Assembly (NCBI GenBank): GCA_003014445.1
Contig: PYGH01000013.1
Location: forward strand, 1 to 64,000
Source of the DNA: Fusobacterium naviforme
Lineage (GTDB): Bacteria; Bacillota; Clostridia; Lachnospirales; Lachnospiraceae
Direction of reading: 5' to 3'
DNA length: 64,000 nucleotides
Below are positions 32,153-40,376 of the stretch, piece after piece. The first letter of the stretch is position 1. Every line of letters starts with the position of its first letter. A program made the position numbers and the translations under genes. The notes under the pieces are model-generated. The model worked only from the letters and a program-made list of their open reading frames with translations, did not search any database and was not told where the DNA came from.

Positions 32153-32879
32153 ACTGCTCCCGGGAGAGCGCATTGACGATCTGCAGCGCAGCGCCCTTCA
32201 TATTATTCAGAATCCGGAAAAGTTCTGCTTTGGAATGGACGCGGTTCTGCTGAGCGGTTTTGTGAGGGTAAAGCATAAGGAGCGCGTCACGGATCTGTGC
32301 AGCGGGAGCGGAATCATCCCACTCTTACTCAGCGCCAAGACGAGAGCCGGGAGCATTACTGCAGTGGAGATTCAGCAGGATATGGCGGATATGGCTGAAC
32401 GGAGTGTACAACTTAATGGGCTGGAGGAGCGGATACGCGTGATTTGCGCGGATCTTCGGGACGGGCGTTCGGCAGGCCGCAGCGGTACTCAGGATGTTGT
32501 GACCTGCAACCCGCCGTATATGGCGGTGGGAGAGGGGATTCCAAATCCGGAGAGCGATGTCGCGATTGCGCGGCATGAGCTCTGCTGCACGCTGGAGGAC
32601 GTGGTGAGGGAGAGCGCCAGACTCTTACGAAACGGCGGTCGCGTGAGCTTTGTGTACAGACCGCATCGTCTTGCGGAGCTGATGACACTGCTCAGGAGCT
32701 ATGGGCTTGCACCAAAGCGCATGAAGCTGGTGTATCCTTATGTTGACAGAGAGGCCAATATGGTGCTTCTCGAGGCATCAAAGGGGGGCGGAAGCTTTCT
32801 GAAGGTCGAGGCCCCGATTATTGTATTTCGGGAGCCGGGTGTCTATACGGACGAAATACGAGAAATCTATGGATATTGA
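32145..32879 (+). CDS. tRNA1(Val) (adenine37-N6)-methyltransferase-like protein
   Basis: 244 residues. Rossmann methyltransferase of the YabB/TrmN6 type: FCFGMDAVLLSGFV, the AdoMet-binding VTDLCSGSGIIPLLL, and the catalytic NPPYMAVG for exocyclic-amine methylation. It overlaps ricT by 8 bases and matches the Bacillus yaaT-yabA-yabB order with yabA missing. tRNA as the substrate is inferred from the family. Confidence 0.88.
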   Translation: MTRLLPGERIDDLQRSALHIIQNPEKFCFGMDAVLLSGFVRVKHKERVTDLCSGSGIIPLLLSAKTRAGSITAVEIQQDMADMAERSVQLNGLEERIRVICADLRDGRSAGRSGTQDVVTCNPPYMAVGEGIPNPESDVAIARHELCCTLEDVVRESARLLRNGGRVSFVYRPHRLAELMTLLRSYGLAPKRMKLVYPYVDREANMVLLEASKGGGSFLKVEAPIIVFREPGVYTDEIREIYGY

Positions 32880-32897
32880 GCTGGCGGGGGCAGAACT

Positions 32898-33749
32898 ATG
32901 TCTGGGAAGATCTATCTGGTGGCGACACCAATCGGAAATCTGGGAGATATCAGCGCACGGGCGCTTGAGGTGCTCCGCGAAGCAGATCTGATCGCAGCGG
33001 AGGATACGCGGAACTCGCTGCGTCTCCTGAATCATTTTGAAATAAAAAAGCCGCTGACAAGCTACCATGAGTACAATAAAATAGAGAAAGCCTATCAGCT
33101 GGTGCGGGAGGCCCAGACAGGAAAGATGATTGCAGTGGTGACAGATGCCGGGATGCCCGGCATTTCTGATCCCGGCGAGGCGTTGGTGCGGATTGCGTAC
33201 GAGACAGGAACAGAGATCACGATTGTTCCCGGTGCCTGTGCCTGTGTGAGTGCGCTCTCTCTCAGCGGACTGCCGACGCGGCGCTTCTGCTTTGAGGCTT
33301 TTCTGCCCTCAGATAAGAAGGAACGCGCTGCGATACTCCATGAGCTTCGGGAGGAGACACGGACCATTATCCTCTACGAAGCGCCTCACAGACTGCTGAA
33401 GACACTGAGCGAGCTGTCAGAGTATTTGGGCGCAGACAGGGGGCTGAGCCTTGTGCGGGAGCTCACAAAGCTTCATGAGGAGGTACGCCGCATGAGTCTT
33501 GGAGAAGCAGTGCAGCTTTTCTCCGCACCCGGCGGGGAAGCTCTGATCCGCGGGGAGTATGTGCTGGTGCTCGAGGGCAGAAGCCCGGAGGAGCAGGATA
33601 GAGAAAAAAAAGCCGTATGGGAGGCGCTCTCCGTGGAGGAACATGTGCAGCACTATGAGGCGCAGGGGATGGAGCGGAAGGAAGCCATGCGTGCCGCAGC
33701 ACGGGACCGCGGTGTGAGCAGAAGGGATATCTATCAGGCCTTGCTTTGA
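32898..33749 (+). CDS. rsmI: 16S rRNA (cytidine1402-2'-O)-methyltransferase
   Basis: 283 residues, the usual length. Tetrapyrrole-methylase fold: MSGKIYLVATPIGNLGDIS, IAAEDTRNS, VVTDAGMPGISDPG, GLPTRRFCFEAFLP and LYEAPHRL are the family blocks. It methylates the ribose of C1402 in the 30S decoding centre. Nineteen bases separate it from the previous gene. Confidence 0.95.
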   Translation: MSGKIYLVATPIGNLGDISARALEVLREADLIAAEDTRNSLRLLNHFEIKKPLTSYHEYNKIEKAYQLVREAQTGKMIAVVTDAGMPGISDPGEALVRIAYETGTEITIVPGACACVSALSLSGLPTRRFCFEAFLPSDKKERAAILHELREETRTIILYEAPHRLLKTLSELSEYLGADRGLSLVRELTKLHEEVRRMSLGEAVQLFSAPGGEALIRGEYVLVLEGRSPEEQDREKKAVWEALSVEEHVQHYEAQGMERKEAMRAAARDRGVSRRDIYQALL

Positions 33750-33789
33750 TGTGGTACACTGTCAGTTGATGAGAAGGGAGAAGCAAGCT

Positions 33790-35814
33790 ATGTGCCAGAA
33801 TTGTAAAAATAATAAGAATAAACCATATTATATAACCACTGCGATTGCCTATGCGTCCGGCAAGCCGCATATCGGAAATACGTATGAGATCATACTTGCA
33901 GATGCAATTGCCCGCTTTAAGAGAGCGGAGGGCTATGATGTCCGCTTCCAGACCGGAACAGATGAGCATGGCCAGAAGATCGAGGGGAAGGCCAGGGAGG
34001 CCGGTGTCACACCAAAGGAATATGTGGACAGAGCAGCGGCGGAGATTCAGCGCATCTGGGATCTCATGAACACCTCCTATGACCGCTTCATCCGCACGAC
34101 AGACGAGGATCACGAGAAGCAGGTACAGAAGATCTTTAAGAAGCTTTATGAGCAGGGGGATATCTACAAGAGCGAGTACGAGGGGATGTACTGCACACCC
34201 TGTGAGAGCTTCTGGACTCCCTCACAGCTCATAGATGGGAAGTGCCCGGACTGCGGGCGCCCGGTACAGCCTGCAAAGGAGGAGGCATATTTCTTCCGCA
34301 TGAGCAAGTATGCGGATCGCCTGATTCAGCACATCGAGACGCATCCTGAATTCATACAGCCGGTCTCCAGAAAGAATGAGATGATGAATAACTTTCTGAA
34401 GCCGGGACTTCAGGACCTCTGTGTCTCCAGAACCAGCTTCAAGTGGGGCATTCCGGTGGACTTTGATCCGCGGCATGTGGTCTATGTCTGGCTGGATGCA
34501 CTGACGAACTATACCACCGGTCTGGGCTACGATACGGATGGAAATCACGGCGCGCTCTATCAGAAATACTGGCCGGCGGATCTGCATCTCATCGGAAAGG
34601 ATATTATCCGTTTCCATACCATCTACTGGCCTATTTTCCTGATGGCGCTCGGCGAGCCGCTTCCGAAGCAGATCTTCGGCCACCCCTGGCTTTTGCAGGC
34701 TGGCGGGAAGATGTCAAAGTCAAAGGGAAATGTGCTCTACGCGGACGATCTGGCGGCTTTCTTCGGTGTAGATCCGGTGCGGTATTTCTGTCTGCATGAG
34801 ATGCCCTTTGAGAATGATGGTATCATCAGCTGGGAACTCATGGTGGAGCGCTACAATTCCGATCTCGCGAATATACTCGGAAATCTCGTGAGCCGCACGA
34901 TTGCTATGACAAATAAGTATTTTGGCGGTATCGTGACGAGGCCGGAGCTCTCTCAGAGCGCAGAAGATGCGGCTCTGGATGAAGAGCTTCGGAGCACGGT
35001 ACTCACTGCAGTCGGAAAGATTCAGGAGAAGATGGCTGTACACCGCGTCGCGGATGCAATCAGCGAGCTCTGGAATATCTTCAAGCGCTGCAATAAGTAC
35101 ATAGATGAGACGATGCCCTGGAGTCTTGCAAAGGATGAGACAAAGAGGGAGCGTCTGAATATGGTGCTCTATAATCTCACGGAGGCAATCACGATCGGCG
35201 CGTCTCTCCTTCAGAGCTTTATGCCTGAGACCTCAGAGAAGATCCTGAAGGAGCTGAATACGGAGAAGAGAGAGCTGGATGAGATGGGAAGCTTCGGGCT
35301 GTATCCCTCGGGAAGTAGAGTAGCAGAGCAGGCAGAAATCCTCTTTGCCCGCCTTGATCCGAAGGAAGTGGAGAAGAAGCTGGAGGCCGAGGCGAAGGCT
35401 GCAGAGCAGGCTGCTGCGGAGACCGCAGCAGCTGAGCGTATTACAGAGGCGGAGGAGAAGCTTCAGATCCCCGCGAAGCCGCTGGTGTCGTATGAGGATT
35501 TTGAGAAGTGCGAGTTCCGCGTCTTAGAGGTGCTGAAGTGTGAGCCTGTGCCGAAGTCAAAGAAGCTGCTCTGCTTTCAGCTGAAGTGCGGCTCTGAGAC
35601 CATACAGATACTCTCAGGGATTAAGAAGTGGTATCCGGAGCCGGAAAAGCTGGTCGGGAAGCGCGTCATGGCTATCGTGAACCTAAAGCCTGCGAAGCTT
35701 GCGGGCATGCTGTCACAGGGAATGCTGCTCTCTGCGGCGGATGGAGCGGAGGAGAAGCTCTGCCTCATGACCACAATGGACGAGGCAATGCCCTCCGGTA
35801 CAGAGATCTGCTGA
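33790..35814 (+). CDS. metG: methionyl-tRNA synthetase
   Basis: 674 residues from ATG 33790 (GGGAG about 11 bases upstream). HIGH-type motif SGKPHIGNTYE, a zinc-binding knuckle (CTPCESFW...CPDCGRP), the KMSKS loop GGKMSKSKGN, an anticodon-binding helical domain, and a C-terminal tRNA-binding OB fold (YEDFEKCEFRVLEVLKCEP to GMLLSA) that mediates dimerisation. An Ala/Glu-rich linker joins the last two. Upstream GTG 33751 and ATG 33769 are less likely starts. tatD starts one base after the stop. Confidence 0.95.
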   Translation: MCQNCKNNKNKPYYITTAIAYASGKPHIGNTYEIILADAIARFKRAEGYDVRFQTGTDEHGQKIEGKAREAGVTPKEYVDRAAAEIQRIWDLMNTSYDRFIRTTDEDHEKQVQKIFKKLYEQGDIYKSEYEGMYCTPCESFWTPSQLIDGKCPDCGRPVQPAKEEAYFFRMSKYADRLIQHIETHPEFIQPVSRKNEMMNNFLKPGLQDLCVSRTSFKWGIPVDFDPRHVVYVWLDALTNYTTGLGYDTDGNHGALYQKYWPADLHLIGKDIIRFHTIYWPIFLMALGEPLPKQIFGHPWLLQAGGKMSKSKGNVLYADDLAAFFGVDPVRYFCLHEMPFENDGIISWELMVERYNSDLANILGNLVSRTIAMTNKYFGGIVTRPELSQSAEDAALDEELRSTVLTAVGKIQEKMAVHRVADAISELWNIFKRCNKYIDETMPWSLAKDETKRERLNMVLYNLTEAITIGASLLQSFMPETSEKILKELNTEKRELDEMGSFGLYPSGSRVAEQAEILFARLDPKEVEKKLEAEAKAAEQAAAETAAAERITEAEEKLQIPAKPLVSYEDFEKCEFRVLEVLKCEPVPKSKKLLCFQLKCGSETIQILSGIKKWYPEPEKLVGKRVMAIVNLKPAKLAGMLSQGMLLSAADGAEEKLCLMTTMDEAMPSGTEIC

Positions 35815-35815
35815 T

Positions 35816-36589
35816 ATGATAATCGATACGCATGCACATTATGATGATGAGGCCTTCGAGCAGGACAGAGATATCCTGCTCGGGGGCTTCCCTGAACAGG
35901 GCATTGAAAAGGTGATCAATTCCGGTGCATCTGTAGCATCCTCCCGGGAGGGGCTCCGGCTGTCTCAGCGCTGGCCCTCCGTATACTGCGCACTCGGCGT
36001 ACATCCGAATGAGCTTGCGGAGCTGACAGATGAGATATTGGAGGAGTTTCAGCTGCTTTCAGCGGAGCCGAAGGTCGTGGCCATCGGGGAGATCGGACTG
36101 GAATACCACTATGAGGAGCCGCCCCGCGAGATTCAGGCTCTGTGGTTTCGGAAACAGATCGCGCTTGCAAAGCGAGTTGGTCTGCCGATTATCGTTCACT
36201 CGCGGGACGCCGTGCAGGACACGCTGGATATCATAAGGGAGACAGATGCCGCGGAGGTCGGCGGTGTGATTCACTGCTTTTCCGCAGGCCCGGAGATTGC
36301 AGAGCGCTATGTGAGGCTTGGATTTTATCTCGGAATCGGCGGTGTCGTGAGCTTCAAAAATGGGAAGAAGCTGAAGGAGGTTGTGCGGGAGATGCCCCTG
36401 GAGCGTCTTCTGCTGGAAACCGACAGTCCGTATCTGTCGCCGGAGCCCCACCGCGGGAAGAGAAACAGCTCTCTGAATCTGCCCTATGTGGCGGCGGAGA
36501 TTGCGGCGCTGAAGGGCATCAGCCCGGAGGAAGTCATACGGCAGACCCACGAGAATGCGCTGCGCTGCTTTCCCAAGCTTAAGAACTGA
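35816..36589 (+). CDS. tatD: TatD-family metal-dependent DNase
   Basis: 257 residues. The metal-binding IDTHAHYDDEAF, VAIGEIGLEY, PIIVHSRDA, HCFSAGPE and ETDSPYLSPEPHRGKRN cover the whole TatD signature set. TatD enzymes are 3'-5' exonucleases or D-aminoacyl/AP-type hydrolases involved in DNA repair. Translational coupling with metG is likely. Confidence 0.93.
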   Translation: MIIDTHAHYDDEAFEQDRDILLGGFPEQGIEKVINSGASVASSREGLRLSQRWPSVYCALGVHPNELAELTDEILEEFQLLSAEPKVVAIGEIGLEYHYEEPPREIQALWFRKQIALAKRVGLPIIVHSRDAVQDTLDIIRETDAAEVGGVIHCFSAGPEIAERYVRLGFYLGIGGVVSFKNGKKLKEVVREMPLERLLLETDSPYLSPEPHRGKRNSSLNLPYVAAEIAALKGISPEEVIRQTHENALRCFPKLKN

Positions 36590-36601
36590 GAAGGAGCACG
36601 A

Positions 36602-37510
36602 ATGCCAGAACTCGGCAGAGCACAAAATACCATAGAGCTGATCAAAAAATATGATTTTCGTTTTCGCAAGAAGTTTGGTCAGAATTTCCTGATCGACACG
36701 CATGTCCTGGACCGGATCGCAGATTCGGCGGAGATCGCTACAGAGGACTGTGTCCTCGAGATCGGTCCGGGAATCGGTACCCTGACGCAGTATCTTGCGG
36801 AGCGCGCAGCGCGCGTGCTCGCGGTGGAGATCGATCCGGAGCTCATCCCCATTCTTCGTGAGACGCTCGCAGACTATCCGAACGTGCGCGTGATCCACGG
36901 CGATATTCTGAAGCAGAATATCCGAGCTCTTGCAGAGGAGTACAACGAGGGACGTCCCTTCCGGGTAGTTGCAAACCTTCCGTACTACATCACAACTCCG
37001 ATTATCATGGGCTTGCTTGAGGAGAATGCACCGGTGAAGAGCATCACGGTGATGGTGCAGAGAGAGGTTGCAGAGCGTATGCAGGCCACTCCCGGCGGGA
37101 AGGAGTACGGTGCGCTTTCGCTGGCAGTGCAATATTATGCGGAGACAGAAATCACGGCAAATGTTCCGCCGAACTGCTTCATTCCACGGCCGAATGTAGG
37201 CTCCTGTGTGATACGTCTGAGACGCTATGAGAGGCCTCCGGTCGAGGTGCAGGATTCCCAAAAGATGTTTCGGCTGATCCGGGCTGCCTTTAACCAGAGG
37301 CGAAAGACTCTTGCAAATGCCATAGCGAATGGCGGCGTGGACGGCATAAGCCGCACGCAGGTGGCAGAGGCGCTTTCCGAGCTCGGGATCTCTGAATCCG
37401 TGCGGGGAGAGGCCCTGAGCCTCGCAGAATTTGCCGCATTGACAGATAAGCTGATCACAATCTGTGCGCCGAATACGGACAGAACTGAGACACAGGAAAC
37501 GAGGTTATAG
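36602..37510 (+). CDS. rsmA: 16S rRNA dimethyladenosine transferase
   Basis: 302 residues. KFGQNFLIDTHVLDRIA, the AdoMet-binding LEIGPGIGTLTQYLAERA, and the target-base motif NLPYYITTPI are diagnostic. It dimethylates A1518/A1519 near the 3' end of 16S rRNA. The ribonuclease M5 gene that usually separates tatD and ksgA in Bacillus is absent. Confidence 0.95.
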   Translation: MPELGRAQNTIELIKKYDFRFRKKFGQNFLIDTHVLDRIADSAEIATEDCVLEIGPGIGTLTQYLAERAARVLAVEIDPELIPILRETLADYPNVRVIHGDILKQNIRALAEEYNEGRPFRVVANLPYYITTPIIMGLLEENAPVKSITVMVQREVAERMQATPGGKEYGALSLAVQYYAETEITANVPPNCFIPRPNVGSCVIRLRRYERPPVEVQDSQKMFRLIRAAFNQRRKTLANAIANGGVDGISRTQVAEALSELGISESVRGEALSLAEFAALTDKLITICAPNTDRTETQETRL

Positions 37511-37513
37511 TGA

Positions 37514-39148
37514 ATGATGAAAAACAATAACAGGACTGTGATTGCTGCATTGCTTCTCGCAGGCAGTGTGATGCTTGTCTCCTGTGCAAAGAGCGGCGTT
37601 GCCGGAAGCACGGCGGAGTCCGCGGCAGCGGAGAGCGCTGCTTTGACAGAGGGGGAGGAAAATGCTCCGGAGAGCCATGCGGAGGAGCCGGATCTCTCGG
37701 TGCTGCCCGCTGCGCCCGGGGGCGCGCAGTTCCCGGATATGAGCATCGCAGTGCCGACCACTGAGCCTGCCCCCAGCATTATCCGCGTCGGGACACGCAG
37801 CTGGATTGTGAAGGATCTGCAGGCACGGCTCATGGAGCTCGGCTTTATGGACAACGATGAGCCGACGGACTACTACGGCGAGGTGACGGCAGCGGCAGTG
37901 AAGATATACCAGCGCCAGAATAAGCTCGCACAGGACGGCATCGTCGGAGAGGAGACACTGAGGGCGATACTTGATGAGAACGCGCACTACTACACCGCAC
38001 AGCAGGGCGACAGCGGTACGGATATCACGGAGCTGCAGAAGCGTCTGTACCAGCTGGGTTATTTGGCAGGCACGGACGATATCACAGGAAACTTTGAGGA
38101 AAAAACGCTGGCAGCCGTGCAGAAATTTCAGCAGCTGAATGCGCTGGAGCAGGATGGCAAGGTTGGGCGGAAGACGATGAACCTCATCTATTCCGATGAG
38201 GTGAAGCCAAATATGCTGACTTACGGCGAGAAGAGCGATCTTGTGCTGGCGGCGCAGAAGCGTCTGCGGGAGCTCGGCTATCTCACCAGTGAGCCGGACG
38301 GAAATTTTGGCCTTGGGACAGCCATGGCTATCAAGGAATTTCAGTCCCGAAACGATCTGGTTGTAGATGGATACCTGGGGCCGGGAACCAGAGAGCGCCT
38401 GAACAGTCAGGATGCGCAGCCCTTTGGACTTGTACTGGGTGACCAGAGTGAGACTGTCACAAAGGTTCAGCAGCTACTGAATAAGTGGGGCTATCTCGCC
38501 TCCTCGCTTGTGACCGGCTACTATGGTGAGGCCACGAAGCAGGCAGTGATTGATTTTCAGAAGCGGAATGGTCTCTCGGCGGATGGCTCTGTGGGCGCGC
38601 AGTCTATGGCAAAGCTCACCGGAAATGATGTGCGGAGGCCGGCTCCCAGAACCTCCGGCACCGGAAACAACAATCAGTCCGCAGGAAGAACCGGAAATCA
38701 GAGTTCCAACGCGGGTAATGCCGGCGGAGGGGCAGCTGCACCGTCAAACAATGCCTCTGCGGGCTCTGACTATCACTATACCGGCGGGGGGAGCGTGGGC
38801 GCGCTGCTCGATGTCGCGAGCTCCAAGCTGGGAAGCCCCTACGTGTGGGGCGCAAAGGGGCCGAATGCCTTTGACTGCTCCGGTTTTGTCTACTGGTGCC
38901 TGAATCAGGTCGGCGTCGGTCAGTCCTATATGACGAGCGGCGGCTGGGCCAGCTCCGGGCGCGGAAGAAGGATCTCCAGCTTCTCCGAGCTGCAGGCCGG
39001 CGATATCATCTGTGTCAGCGGTCATGTGGGAATCTGCGCGGGAGGCGGCACGGTGATTGATGCGAGCTCCTCCAACGGCCATGTGGTACACAGATCGCTC
39101 GGCTCATGGTGGCAGAGACACTTTATCTGCGGATGGAGAATTTTCTGA
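37514..39148 (+). CDS. NlpC/P60 peptidase lipoprotein with four peptidoglycan-binding repeats
   Basis: 544 residues. Lipobox LVSC with Cys24. Four PG_binding_1 repeats at about 95-157, 165-232, 237-300 and 308-372, each with the (E/A)LGY...DG.(V/L)G.(E/G)T pattern. A Gly/Asn/Ser linker follows. The C-terminal NlpC/P60 domain has catalytic C455 in FDCSGFVYW and H504 in SGHVGIC. It would cut peptide stems of peptidoglycan at the cell surface. It starts 3 bases after rsmA but is unrelated in role. ATG 37517 is an equally good start one codon later. Confidence 0.92.
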   Translation: MMKNNNRTVIAALLLAGSVMLVSCAKSGVAGSTAESAAAESAALTEGEENAPESHAEEPDLSVLPAAPGGAQFPDMSIAVPTTEPAPSIIRVGTRSWIVKDLQARLMELGFMDNDEPTDYYGEVTAAAVKIYQRQNKLAQDGIVGEETLRAILDENAHYYTAQQGDSGTDITELQKRLYQLGYLAGTDDITGNFEEKTLAAVQKFQQLNALEQDGKVGRKTMNLIYSDEVKPNMLTYGEKSDLVLAAQKRLRELGYLTSEPDGNFGLGTAMAIKEFQSRNDLVVDGYLGPGTRERLNSQDAQPFGLVLGDQSETVTKVQQLLNKWGYLASSLVTGYYGEATKQAVIDFQKRNGLSADGSVGAQSMAKLTGNDVRRPAPRTSGTGNNNQSAGRTGNQSSNAGNAGGGAAAPSNNASAGSDYHYTGGGSVGALLDVASSKLGSPYVWGAKGPNAFDCSGFVYWCLNQVGVGQSYMTSGGWASSGRGRRISSFSELQAGDIICVSGHVGICAGGGTVIDASSSNGHVVHRSLGSWWQRHFICGWRIF

Positions 39149-39191
39149 GTTCCCGCCCATTGCCTGTGGCAGCGCGGGGGGAAGGCGGTAT

Positions 39192-40091
39192 ATGCATAAG
39201 TATCTTAGAACCATAGGCTTCTCGCAGTGTCACAGCGAGGAGGAGCTGCGGGCGCTGCTGAACCAGCTTCAGGAGCGCAGCGCGGGAAATATCAGAACCA
39301 TCAGGAAGAGCAACGGGGACACACTTTGGGAGCTGAGGTCCGAGCTCGGCCCCGGACTCGGTGTCATTATGGGGGGATATATTCTGCAGAGCGGGGCGAT
39401 GACCCGTGAGAGCTACCTGCCCTATTTTGAGTCGAAGGAGATCAGCTCGGAGGTCTTCTGCTCTATCCAGCGTCACACAGATAACGAGATGTATTCCGGA
39501 CTGCTTGATGACATCCGAGTCGGGATTTCACTGATCTTCCGGCTGGTCAATCGCGGAGAGTACTTACAGCGAAAGCAGCGTCTGCTCTCCACAAATACAA
39601 AAGGTGTTCGGCTCACAGCGCTCTCTGTGAACGGGAAGATACTGCTGCCGCTTCAAAAGAATGCGCGGCAGCGGGCTATGGCCAGAACCACGGACAGTGT
39701 GCGCGAGCAGATGATAGAGGCTGCGCGAAACGGCGACGAGAGTGCGATGGAAAGTCTCACCGCCGAGGATATGAATACTTATTCCATGATCTCACGGCGG
39801 ATGATGAAGGAGGATATCTATTCTATAGTTGATTCCTGTTTCATGCCGGAGGGAATAGAGTGCGATATTTATGTGGTAATCGGTGAAATTATGAAGATCG
39901 ACAGCCGCAAAAATATGATGACGGGGGAGGAGATCTGGGATTTTCTCATTCAGACCAATGACCTTCTGCTTCATGTCTGTATCAATGCGATCGATCTTCA
40001 GGGCGAACCCAAAGTCGGGAGGCGCTTCAAGGGCACCATATGGCTTCAGGGAATCGCTGTCTGGGAGAGTGGAAATACAGCTCTCGCCTAG
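39192..40091 (+). CDS. DUF3881-type protein
   Basis: 299 residues from ATG 39192 (GGGGGAAGG upstream). MHKYLRTIGFSQCHSEEELRALL and the even alpha/beta composition resemble the DUF3881 family of Lachnospiraceae. GVIMGGYILQSG, DNEMYSGLLDDIRVGISLIF and CDIYVVIGEIMKIDSRKN are the best-conserved-looking stretches. It is cytoplasmic, with no signal peptide or helices. The function is unknown. The upstream open frame to 39057 overlaps the NlpC gene and is unlikely to be translated. Confidence 0.65.
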   Translation: MHKYLRTIGFSQCHSEEELRALLNQLQERSAGNIRTIRKSNGDTLWELRSELGPGLGVIMGGYILQSGAMTRESYLPYFESKEISSEVFCSIQRHTDNEMYSGLLDDIRVGISLIFRLVNRGEYLQRKQRLLSTNTKGVRLTALSVNGKILLPLQKNARQRAMARTTDSVREQMIEAARNGDESAMESLTAEDMNTYSMISRRMMKEDIYSIVDSCFMPEGIECDIYVVIGEIMKIDSRKNMMTGEEIWDFLIQTNDLLLHVCINAIDLQGEPKVGRRFKGTIWLQGIAVWESGNTALA

Positions 40092-40107
40092 AGCAGTGCC
40101 AATTGAG

Positions 40108-40146
40108 AACCTGCGCCGGAACTGTCTGTGCGCAGGTTTCATTTTG
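40108..40146 (+). terminator. intrinsic terminator after the DUF3881 gene
   Basis: The 9-bp stem AACCTGCGC/GCGCAGGTT spans a 13-base loop and is followed by TCATTTTG. Confidence 0.65.
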
Positions 40147-40185
40147 CGGGGCATGTCCGAGAGGGACGGACAACTGTTTTCCCTA

Positions 40186-40214
40186 TTGACTACAGAGCGC
40201 ATAAAGCTTACAAT
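40186..40214 (+). promoter_or_regulatory. strong promoter of the OPT transporter gene
   Basis: TTGACT (40186-40191), a 17-bp spacer, TACAAT (40209-40214). Transcription would begin about 40221, leaving a leader of about 155 bases. Confidence 0.8.
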
Positions 40215-40301
40215 GAGTAGCATAAAAAGTTGGCCTTTCTGATGATGACGTCTTCAGGCGCCTTTTTACTTGTTGGGAGATTCCGAAGAATTTCTGCAAA
40301 T

Positions 40302-40327
40302 AAGTCCGCTTGCGGACTTTGTTTTTT
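40302..40327 (+). promoter_or_regulatory. attenuator-like terminator in the OPT leader
   Basis: AAGTCCGC (40302-40309) and GCGGACTT (40312-40319) form an 8-bp stem with a two-base loop, followed by TGTTTTTT. It lies between the promoter and the start codon, so it would stop transcription before the gene unless something prevents folding. A second T-run (TTTTT) at about 40263-40267 follows GGCGCC. Confidence 0.55.
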
Positions 40328-40376
40328 GGTTAAAGCGGGCAAGTATCGGGAGTCAACTTAAAATGGGGAGGAAGAA

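Noticed and set aside
39057-39191. Longer start of the DUF3881 gene overlapping the NlpC gene
   Set aside because: The overlap would be 92 bases, and ATG 39192 has a good ribosome site and a start matching the conserved region.
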